In this document: positions 1 through 5,537 of the stretch, one piece after another
Layout: each line of letters starts with the position of its first letter
Position numbering within the stretch: the stretch's first letter is position 1
Origin: an uncultured Bacteroidota bacterium
Lineage (GTDB): Bacteria; Bacteroidota; Bacteroidia; Chitinophagales; Chitinophagaceae
Length of the DNA stretch: 6,748 nucleotides
Direction: 5' to 3'
NCBI GenBank assembly: GCA_903933995.1
Contig: CAIZMD010000292.1
Span: 1 to 6,748, forward strand
Notes under the pieces: model-generated
The model's input: the letters and a program-made list of their open reading frames with translations, nothing else
Told to the model about the DNA's origin: nothing
Database searches by the model: none
Translations under genes and position numbers: made by a program

Positions 1-779
1 ATTGTGATAAATTTGGCAATAAGATAATCATTATAAACATGGAGGGTAAAAATGGTTTTAACATGCATATGCCTCCCATGGAATTCAACACAGAAATCAA
101 ATCCAACAAAGCAATGTTGGGTGTTGTTACGGAAAAAACGGATAAGGGTGCGCAAGTAAAAGAAGTGAACAAAGAATCTGCTGCTTCCAAAGCAGGATTG
201 CAAGTAGGCGATGTGATTACCAAATTGGGTGATACCAAGATTGAATCAGCGGATGGTCTATACAATGCCGTTAGTAAATACAAACCAGAAGAAAAAGTAA
301 GCATTACTTATTTGCGCGATGGAAAGGAAAAAACCACCAGCGCCGTACTTGGAAAAAACACTTCTGTAAATATTCGTTCCATGAAAATGGACAAGGGCAA
401 TTTTGACATACGTATTCCCAACTTTGAACACAATTTCAATTTTGACGAGCATGTAATGAAAAGTGGACCAGGCAATGTGCGTATCATGAGCTCCAATGGC
501 AGACCCAAACTGGGCATGCAAATTGAAGACTTGGAAGCTGGTGATGGAGTGAAGGTTACAGATGTAGACGATGAGCTTCCTGCAGGCAAAGCCGGTTTAA
601 AAGAAGACGATATTATCACAGAGGTTAACGGCAAATCTGTTAAGTCTGTTGACGAGTTAAGAGACCAGATCAAAGACCTAAAACCCGGTGATGCAGTGAA
701 ACTGGGTCTGAAAAGAGGTGGTAAAGCCCAGACTCTAGAACTTAAGATTCCCAAGAAATTGAAGTCTGCCAATTTATAA
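1..779 (+). CDS. Protein with two PDZ domains, 5'-truncated by the window edge
   Basis: This is the C-terminal part of a two-PDZ protein. The frame is open from base 3, upstream of the ATG at 39, with no stop and no promoter or ribosome site before that ATG, so the true start probably lies outside the window. Counting from the ATG at 39 (246 residues), PDZ1 covers about 24-105 and PDZ2 about 157-238. Each has the bacterial PDZ signature: LG-type binding loops (MLGVV at 26-30, KLGMQI at 157-162) and the AGLxxGD core (AGLQVGDVI near 52-60, AGLKEDDII near 185-193). The linker at about 110-150 is rich in Asn, Phe and Met. No protease catalytic motif is visible in the part present. PDZ pairs of this kind bind C-terminal or exposed peptides, usually in the envelope; a signal peptide and any catalytic domain would lie in the missing N-terminus. 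The partner is unknown. A strong terminator closes the unit. Confidence 0.85.
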   Translation, partial: CDKFGNKIIIINMEGKNGFNMHMPPMEFNTEIKSNKAMLGVVTEKTDKGAQVKEVNKESAASKAGLQVGDVITKLGDTKIESADGLYNAVSKYKPEEKVSITYLRDGKEKTTSAVLGKNTSVNIRSMKMDKGNFDIRIPNFEHNFNFDEHVMKSGPGNVRIMSSNGRPKLGMQIEDLEAGDGVKVTDVDDELPAGKAGLKEDDIITEVNGKSVKSVDELRDQIKDLKPGDAVKLGLKRGGKAQTLELKIPKKLKSANL

Positions 780-809
780 TAGACCTTTTTAGTTTTTCTC
801 ATGTTGTGC

Positions 810-836
810 AACCACGCCGTTCCCGGCGTGGTTTTT
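810..836 (+). terminator. Intrinsic terminator after the PDZ gene
   Basis: A perfect 10-bp, GC-rich stem (AACCACGCCG at 810-819 pairing with CGGCGTGGTT at 824-833) closes a TTCC tetraloop at 820-823. The stem runs straight into a T tract that ends at 836. The tract is on the right-hand side only, so it works for + strand transcripts. It sits 31 bases after the PDZ stop codon and separates that unit from the hydrolase gene. Confidence 0.9.
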
Positions 837-865
837 CTATACAAACTTTAATGCCAAGCCTAAAT

Positions 866-904
866 CAGATGTAAGAAATCTGTAGTATTACACTTTCTGT
901 AATA
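866..904. promoter_or_regulatory. Two adjacent inverted repeats, candidate operator for the hydrolase gene
   Basis: The first repeat is CAGAT (866-870), a 7-base spacer, then ATCTG (878-882). The second is TATTACA (886-892), spacer CTTTC, then TGTAATA (898-904), a perfect 7-bp dyad. Both lie in the 104-base gap after the upstream terminator. If the weak promoter at 924-931 is real, the second dyad falls about 30-50 bases before the transcription start and would overlap the -33 region, where a repressor or activator could bind. The dyads are seen directly; the regulatory role is inference, and short AT-rich dyads also arise by chance. Confidence 0.3.
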
Positions 905-923
905 GTCAACATTCAACTTATTT

Positions 924-931
924 TAAAATTG
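924..931 (+). promoter_or_regulatory. Weak candidate -7 promoter element of the hydrolase gene
   Basis: TAAAATTG matches the Bacteroidota -7 consensus TAnnTTTG at every fixed position but one. Its last base is 11 bases before the ATG at 942, which would give a very short leader. No TTG is present at the -33 position, and AT-rich DNA makes near matches common, so this is only a suggestion. Confidence 0.25.
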
Positions 932-941
932 GATTTTTACA

Positions 942-2684
942 ATGCAACAAATCATAAAACTATTTTTTGTACTTCTATTAAGCATTAATTCATCCGCACA
1001 ACAAACCGCAGCTACAAAACTTGAAGATGGAGCAAGTGATTATAATATCCAAGACAGTGTTTTGATAAAGACAAAGGACGGTGCTTCCATATCTGCAATA
1101 ATAGTTCGTAAAAGAGGCGATGAAAATGCAAAACCAGTTTTACTCCAATCTACCATATATGTAAGAGATAAAGGTAGAGATATTGCAACACTTAAAGAAT
1201 CCGCAGACAATGGTTATGTTGGTGTCATTGCTTATGCAAGAGGAAAAAGATTTAGTCCAGACGAAATTTTCCCTTACGAAAATGACGGCAATGATACTTA
1301 TGAAGTAATTGATTGGATTAGCAAACAAAAATGGTGTAATGGAAGTATTGGAATGTTTGGTGGAAGTTACAATGGTTTTACACAATGGGCAGTTTGCAAA
1401 AAAATGCATCCAGCACTTAAAACAATTGTTCCATATGTAGCAAATAGACCAGGAATGGGATTGCCAATGGAAAATAATGTATTTATAAATCCAAATTATG
1501 AATGGCCATTTTACGTTGGAAACAATAAATATTTAGACACAATTGCCGGAAATGACAGGCAACGTTTTAGAAAAATGCAAAACAAATGGTGGGAATCTGG
1601 AGTTGCATATAAAAAATTAGATAGCATTGACAGAACTCCAAATAGACTTTTTCAAAGATGGATAAGTCATCCTTCATTTGATGAGTATTGGCAAAATATG
1701 GCGCCATATGGAAAAGAATTTGCAGCTATAACCATTCCTATCTTAGTAATTGATGGATATTATAATGACTCTCAAAATTCGAGTTTGTATTATTTGAGAG
1801 AACTTCAGAAATATAATCCAAATGCAAATCAATATTTAATAATTGGTCCTTACAGTCATTTTGGAGCACAAAGAGAGGGCGAAGCCACAATCAATGGGTA
1901 CAAGGTAGATGCAAACGCATTAATAAATACTAAAAAAATAACCTACCAATGGTTTGACTACATTTTGAAAAATGGGACAAAACCTGAAATGCTAAAAGAC
2001 AGAATCAACTATCAAGTAATGGGTGCAAATGAATGGAGAAGTGCACCGTCAATTGATAAAATGAATAATGGTTATCTCACAATGTATTTGACAAATAACA
2101 AATCTGAAAAATTCTTTTCATTGAATGCAAAAAAACCAGTTACAAATGGGTTTCTATTTCAAGAAGTAGATTTTGCAGATAGAGCAAACAGCAACAATGA
2201 TTATTATCCTGACCCAATTATTCGCAATGAAATTGACACAAGTAACGGCTTTAATTTCATAAGCGACCCATTGAAAGAAGGAATGCTAATAAACGGTTCT
2301 TTTTTAGGTGAAATCAAAGCAAGTATCAATAAAATGGATATGGATATTGGTGTCACATTATATGAAGTAATGCCAAATGGAGCATATTTCCATCTTTCTT
2401 ACTTTATTGGTAGAGCTAGTTATTCAAATGACATAACACAAAGAAAATTGCTACAACCAAATCTGATAGAAACTATTCCGTTTTCGAATACCCGTTTGGT
2501 GAGTAAACAATTAAGTAAAGGAAGTAGATTATTAATACATTTAAATATCAATAAAAATCCATTTTCTGAACTGAATTATGGAACAGGTAAAACAGTAACG
2601 GAAGAAACTATAAAAGATGCAAAAGAACCATTAAAAGTAAAATGGTATAACGATAGTTATGTGAAAATTCCGGTGTGGAAATAG
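942..2684 (+). CDS. Secreted CocE/NonD-type serine hydrolase (peptidase S15-like), 580 aa
   Basis: Alpha/beta-hydrolase of the CocE/NonD and X-Pro dipeptidyl-peptidase (S15) family, whose members cleave acyl esters or peptides; the substrate cannot be read from the sequence. Residues 1-19 look like a signal peptide (short basic start, LFFVLLLS core, probable cut after SSA), so the enzyme is exported. The nucleophile motif is GGSYNG with Ser142 and the histidine is in GPYSHFG (His306). The acid should lie in the GYYNDS stretch; where the family usually has Asp after GYY or GWY this protein has Asn275, followed by Asp276. About 370-575 fits the C-terminal beta jelly-roll domain (PepX_C type). 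The length is normal for the family. Base use stands apart: hand counts on three 60-base lines (1561, 2101, 2281) give 27-30% G+C, against 40-48% for single lines from the other four genes, which suggests recent transfer. It follows a terminator and is followed by an attC-like palindrome. The family call is firm; the activity is not. Confidence 0.88.
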   Translation: MQQIIKLFFVLLLSINSSAQQTAATKLEDGASDYNIQDSVLIKTKDGASISAIIVRKRGDENAKPVLLQSTIYVRDKGRDIATLKESADNGYVGVIAYARGKRFSPDEIFPYENDGNDTYEVIDWISKQKWCNGSIGMFGGSYNGFTQWAVCKKMHPALKTIVPYVANRPGMGLPMENNVFINPNYEWPFYVGNNKYLDTIAGNDRQRFRKMQNKWWESGVAYKKLDSIDRTPNRLFQRWISHPSFDEYWQNMAPYGKEFAAITIPILVIDGYYNDSQNSSLYYLRELQKYNPNANQYLIIGPYSHFGAQREGEATINGYKVDANALINTKKITYQWFDYILKNGTKPEMLKDRINYQVMGANEWRSAPSIDKMNNGYLTMYLTNNKSEKFFSLNAKKPVTNGFLFQEVDFADRANSNNDYYPDPIIRNEIDTSNGFNFISDPLKEGMLINGSFLGEIKASINKMDMDIGVTLYEVMPNGAYFHLSYFIGRASYSNDITQRKLLQPNLIETIPFSNTRLVSKQLSKGSRLLIHLNINKNPFSELNYGTGKTVTEETIKDAKEPLKVKWYNDSYVKIPVWK

Positions 2685-2700
2685 ATCTCAAAAAAAGCAG

Positions 2701-2761
2701 AAATGTATAACAAAAGGTTTGCTCAAAGGCTTACGTTCGCTCTTAACGCGGTTATATTTTT
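2701..2761. repeat. Imperfect palindrome resembling an integron attC site
   Basis: GTATAAC (2705-2711) and GTTATAT (2751-2757) form outer inverted arms that agree in 6 of 7 bases, with A-rich and T-rich flanks that partly extend the match (AAAT before, TTTT after). The 53-base arm-to-arm length is slightly below the usual attC range. The outer arms are close to the core-site pair RYYYAAC / GTTRRRY but break it at one position each. The beginning, TATAACAAA followed by CTCAA, is reminiscent of Vibrio-type attC ends. The inner L-box pairing expected of attC is weak here, and instead the middle holds two similar blocks, GTTTGCTC (2718-2725) and GTTCGCTC (2735-2742). Its place 20 bases after the stop codon of a low-G+C gene fits a cassette end. 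It could equally be an unrelated interspersed repeat or chance. Confidence 0.35.
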
Positions 2762-2803
2762 GATAAAATGGCCCATTCTGACCAGCATCTGCAATAGGAA
2801 AGC

Positions 2804-2811
2804 TATTTTTG
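2804..2811 (+). promoter_or_regulatory. Bacteroidota -7 promoter element of gatB, near-leaderless start
   Basis: TATTTTTG is an exact match to the TAnnTTTG consensus and ends 6 bases before the gatB ATG at 2818. Transcription would begin at or within a few bases of the start codon, so the mRNA would be leaderless or nearly so, in line with the absence of a Shine-Dalgarno sequence. No clear TTG stands at the -33 position. An in-frame TTG at 2809 lies inside this element and so would not be transcribed, which supports the ATG at 2818 as the start. Confidence 0.6.
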
Positions 2812-2817
2812 CAGCCT

Positions 2818-4269
2818 ATGTCATGGAGCGATAAATATCAGGTGGTGATTGGGTTAGAAGTTCATGCCCAATTGGCTACCCAGAGCAAATTGTTTTGCGG
2901 AGACAGTACGGCTTTTGGCGCGGAGCCCAATACCCATATCAGTCCCATTACCATGGGGCATCCGGGTACCCTGCCCAAGACCAATGCCAAGGCGGTGGAT
3001 TATGCCATTAAAATGGGTTTGGCCTGTGGATGCGAGATTGAGAAAGACAATTATTTTGCTCGCAAAAACTACTTCTATCCGGATTTGCCCAAGGGTTATC
3101 AGATTTCCCAGCATACCACTCCTATTTGTAAAGGTGGGTTGGTGAGGATCAAAACCGCCGATGGTAGCTATAGAAATGTGCAATTGAATCGGATTCACTT
3201 AGAAGAAGACGCTGGCAAGAGTATCCATGACCTGGACCCCAATTTTACCTGTATTGACTTAAATAGAGCGGGCACGCCACTCATTGAAATTGTCACCGAA
3301 CCGGATATTTTCTCTGCAGATGAAGCCTGGCAATACGTGACCGAAGTACGTAAACTGGTGCGTTGGTTGGGCATCTGTGATGGTAATATGGAAGAAGGAT
3401 CGCTGCGTTGCGATGCCAATATTTCATTAAGACCCATTGGCACAGAAAAACTGGGTACCCGTGTAGAAGTCAAGAACCTAAACAGTATTCGCAACGTAAA
3501 AAAAGCCATTGAGTTTGAAGTGGAGCGCTTGGCTGCGCTCTTGGATGCGGGTGAAAAAATACAACAACAGACCCGCAGTTTTAATGCGGATAACGATACC
3601 ACATTTGCCATTCGTGACAAGGAAGAAGCCAATGACTACCGCTATTTTCCTGATCCGGATTTGGCACCATTTCATCTAACAGATGCTTTTATTGCAGACC
3701 TGCAAGCGCAGTTACCCATGCTTCCCAATGCGCTCATCGCCAAATACAGCCAAGACTTTGGCTTGAGCGATTATGACGCGCAGCAACTCTGTGATGAGTT
3801 AGCCAGCACCCAATATTTTGAAGCAGTTATCCAATATTCCCAACACTATAAAGCCGTGGCCAACTGGATGCTGGGACCTATTAAACAATGGTTACATGAG
3901 CAGCATTTGGGCATTGAGGATTTTCCTTTAGCGCCTGAGCGTTTGGCGGATTTGTTAAACCTGGTTGATAGCGGCAAAGTGAATTTCTCTGTGGCTTCTT
4001 CCAAATTATTAGGAGCCATGTTGGAAAATACGCAAGCTACTGCCCTGCAATTGGCTGAGCAATTAAACCTGATTCAAGTGAGTGATACGGGAGAGTTGGG
4101 GGCTTGGGTAGAACAAGCGCTGGCTGCTATGCCAGATAAAGTAGCAGAGTATCGCAAGGGCAAAAAAGGTTTGATAGGATTATTTGTGGGTGAAGTAAAA
4201 AAATTAAGCAAGGGCAAAGCTGATCCAAAAATGGTGACGGCATTACTAGAAAAAGCCCTGCAATCATAA
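2818..4269 (+). CDS. gatB: Asp-tRNA(Asn)/Glu-tRNA(Gln) amidotransferase subunit B
   Basis: GatB is the kinase and tRNA-binding subunit of the cytoplasmic GatCAB complex. It phosphorylates the misacylated Glu-tRNA(Gln) or Asp-tRNA(Asn), and ammonia from GatA then converts it to Gln-tRNA or Asn-tRNA. The family signatures follow in order: IGLEVHAQL (about 11-19), FGAEPNT (33-39), NYFYPDLPKGYQISQ (84-98), HLEEDAGKS (127-135), DLNRAGTPLIEIVTEPD (147-163), EEGSLRCDANISLRP and DYRYFPDPD. The last 145 or so residues form the helical region and YqeY-like tail. At 483 residues it is complete and of normal length. The ATG at 2818 was chosen over an in-frame TTG at 2809 because the family usually starts just before the KYxVVIGLE segment. 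Of the four cysteines that bind zinc in many GatB proteins only Cys27 remains; the others align with Asp29, Ser42 and Thr45. gatA and gatC are not in the window. Confidence 0.97.
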   Translation: MSWSDKYQVVIGLEVHAQLATQSKLFCGDSTAFGAEPNTHISPITMGHPGTLPKTNAKAVDYAIKMGLACGCEIEKDNYFARKNYFYPDLPKGYQISQHTTPICKGGLVRIKTADGSYRNVQLNRIHLEEDAGKSIHDLDPNFTCIDLNRAGTPLIEIVTEPDIFSADEAWQYVTEVRKLVRWLGICDGNMEEGSLRCDANISLRPIGTEKLGTRVEVKNLNSIRNVKKAIEFEVERLAALLDAGEKIQQQTRSFNADNDTTFAIRDKEEANDYRYFPDPDLAPFHLTDAFIADLQAQLPMLPNALIAKYSQDFGLSDYDAQQLCDELASTQYFEAVIQYSQHYKAVANWMLGPIKQWLHEQHLGIEDFPLAPERLADLLNLVDSGKVNFSVASSKLLGAMLENTQATALQLAEQLNLIQVSDTGELGAWVEQALAAMPDKVAEYRKGKKGLIGLFVGEVKKLSKGKADPKMVTALLEKALQS

Positions 4270-4279
4270 ACGAACAAGC

Positions 4280-4293
4280 ATCCCCTTGGGGAT
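4280..4293. repeat. Small GC-rich dyad between gatB and the TlpA-like gene
   Basis: ATCCCC and GGGGAT face each other across TT in the 36-base gap between two genes. A hairpin could form as ATCCC/GGGAT around a CTTG loop. No T tract follows, so it does not look like a terminator; a role in mRNA processing or stability is only a guess. The short gap and lack of any TAnnTTTG element suggest that gatB and the downstream gene are co-transcribed. Confidence 0.35.
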
Positions 4294-4305
4294 TAAACAA
4301 CCAAT

Positions 4306-5433
4306 ATGAAAAAAATCATCCTTCCTTTCTTAGTAGCCATTTTGCTATTTGCCTGTCAAGAAAAAAAACACGGTGCTTTTGTAGTGAGTGGATTAGTCAG
4401 CAATGCGCCTGAACAAAAAATTCTCTTGCAAGAAATTCCTTTTGCGGGTGAGCAACCCATTACACTGGATTCTGCTACTTTAAAAAAGAACGGAACCTTT
4501 GAACTCCGTGCCATGGGTAAGGAAGAAGGACTCTATCGTTTACAACTTGAAAAAGGCCCAGCCATTTTGGTGGTAAATGATGGCAAGAGTATTCGTCTGA
4601 AAATAGACATGAATCATTTTCGTCAGTACCAAGTGGAAGGCTCAGAAGCAACACTGGCCATTCATAACCTGATGGAATCCTATCAGACAAAGGATTCTAC
4701 ACTCTATCAAACTTTTATTTTACTAGATAGTTTGCAAAGACAAAAGAATGATTCTGCCATGACGGTGGCGCTTGGTCAAAGAGATTTGCAGGTAAAAGCC
4801 ATCAATAGTTTTATCAGTGATTTTATTAAAAAATCACCCAGCCCAGCGGTAAAATATTATGCTATTGGTCTGGCTTCCAGAACCATGCAAACAGAGGAAT
4901 TAAAAAATCTGGCCATCGCGTCAGCCAATGATTTTAAAGAACATAGCGGTCTTGCTAAATTGAAAAGCATGTTAACGGTTCAGTCTGCTACGGCTCCTCC
5001 TGCTGCCAATGACCCACTCATTAACAAACAAGCTCCTGAAATTAGCTTGCCCGATGTAAATGGTAAAATGGTTAGTTTGAGCAGTTTCAAAGGCAAATAT
5101 GTATTGATAGATTTTTGGGCTTCTTGGTGTGGTCCATGTAGAGCAGAAAATCCAAATCTGGTAGCTGTGTATCAAAAATATAAGAACAAGAATTTTACCA
5201 TTCTGGGAGTTTCATTGGATGAGGAAAAAGAATATTGGTTGCAAGCCATTAAAGCGGACCAATTAACCTGGACCCATATTAGTGAACTTAAGAAATGGGA
5301 AAGCAAAGTGGTGGTTGATTATGGTTTTGACGGGATTCCTTATAGCGTATTGATTGACCCCAGTGGTAAAGTAATTGCTACCAAACTGCGCTCTGCAGAA
5401 TTGGATCAGCAATTGGCACAGATTTTCAAATAG
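4306..5433 (+). CDS. TlpA-family thiol-disulfide lipoprotein with N-terminal DUF4369
   Basis: A 375-residue periplasm-facing lipoprotein. Residues 1-17 are a lipoprotein signal ending in LLFAC, with Cys17 as the lipidated residue. About 24-125 fits DUF4369, a beta-rich domain frequent in Bacteroidota thioredoxin-like lipoproteins (note DSATLKKNGTFEL and the later VEGSEA stretch). About 125-230 is predicted helical, then comes an Ala/Pro-rich linker (TAPPAAN). About 238-375 is the AhpC/TSA-redoxin type thioredoxin fold, with the active site WCGPC (Trp274, Cys275, Cys278) and the usual proline after Ile (Pro345 in GIPYSVLID). Such proteins reduce or isomerise disulfides of exported proteins; the target here is unknown. 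The start at 4306 gives a full lipoprotein signal with no longer option needed. It lies 36 bases after gatB, probably in the same transcript, and ends before a strong terminator. The shared transcript with gatB need not imply shared function. Confidence 0.93.
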   Translation: MKKIILPFLVAILLFACQEKKHGAFVVSGLVSNAPEQKILLQEIPFAGEQPITLDSATLKKNGTFELRAMGKEEGLYRLQLEKGPAILVVNDGKSIRLKIDMNHFRQYQVEGSEATLAIHNLMESYQTKDSTLYQTFILLDSLQRQKNDSAMTVALGQRDLQVKAINSFISDFIKKSPSPAVKYYAIGLASRTMQTEELKNLAIASANDFKEHSGLAKLKSMLTVQSATAPPAANDPLINKQAPEISLPDVNGKMVSLSSFKGKYVLIDFWASWCGPCRAENPNLVAVYQKYKNKNFTILGVSLDEEKEYWLQAIKADQLTWTHISELKKWESKVVVDYGFDGIPYSVLIDPSGKVIATKLRSAELDQQLAQIFK

Positions 5434-5455
5434 CTTTTAGTAATCTAATTTTTGA

Positions 5456-5515
5456 CAGCCCTTCTTAAATATACCCTCTAGCGGGTAGATATAAGGAGGG
5501 CTGCTTCTTTATTTT
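5456..5515 (+). terminator. Long-stem intrinsic terminator after the TlpA-like gene
   Basis: A 21-base arm (5456-5476) pairs with 5483-5503 around the 6-base loop TCTAGC. The stem has one G-U pair and two mismatches (A-A and A-G), with solid ends: CAGCCC with GGGCTG at the base and TACCC with GGGTA at the top. T-rich sequence follows (5505-5515, TTCTTTATTTT). It begins 23 bases after the stop codon. It lies only 13 bases before the next possible start codon, so it may also sit in the leader of the following gene. Confidence 0.82.
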
Positions 5516-5537
5516 CATGTTCCAAAATTTGGACATG
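5516..5537. repeat. Near-perfect palindrome covering two candidate start codons
   Basis: CATGTTCCAAA (5516-5526) and TTTGGACATG (5528-5537) are inverted copies around a single A; the only irregularity is one extra T in the left arm. Both in-frame ATG codons of the next gene (5517 and 5535) lie in its outer arms. It could act as an operator for a dimeric regulator or as an mRNA hairpin that hides the start. The symmetry is seen; a role is inferred. Confidence 0.4.

Noticed and set aside
39..41. ATG at 39 as the true start of the PDZ protein.
   Set aside because: The frame stays open to the left edge, no export signal follows this ATG, and no promoter or ribosome site precedes it; an upstream start is more likely.
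308..844. Long open frame on the - strand opposite the PDZ gene.
   Set aside because: It is antisense to a gene with clear PDZ motifs, its low-complexity Ser/Pro-rich product matches nothing recognisable, and it begins past the terminator hairpin.
838..860. TATACAAA followed by AATGCC looks a little like the start of the 2705 element and might be a second copy.
   Set aside because: The similarity is short and gapped, and no matching right arm follows before the hydrolase start.
911..917. ATTCAAC upstream of the hydrolase fits the degenerate integron core RYYYAAC and could mark the left cassette edge.
   Set aside because: The consensus is so loose that a match in an AT-rich gap is expected by chance, and no partner GTTRRRY arm or stem is found around it.
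2809..2817. TTG start for gatB that would add three residues.
   Set aside because: It falls inside the TAnnTTTG promoter element and would not be in the transcript; the ATG at 2818 agrees with the family's usual N-terminus.
3195..3632. Long open frame on the - strand inside gatB.
   Set aside because: Antisense shadow of a strongly conserved housekeeping gene; no domain or start signal of its own.
4280..4293. Terminator between gatB and the TlpA-like gene.
   Set aside because: The dyad is short and no T tract follows; the sequence after it is A-rich.
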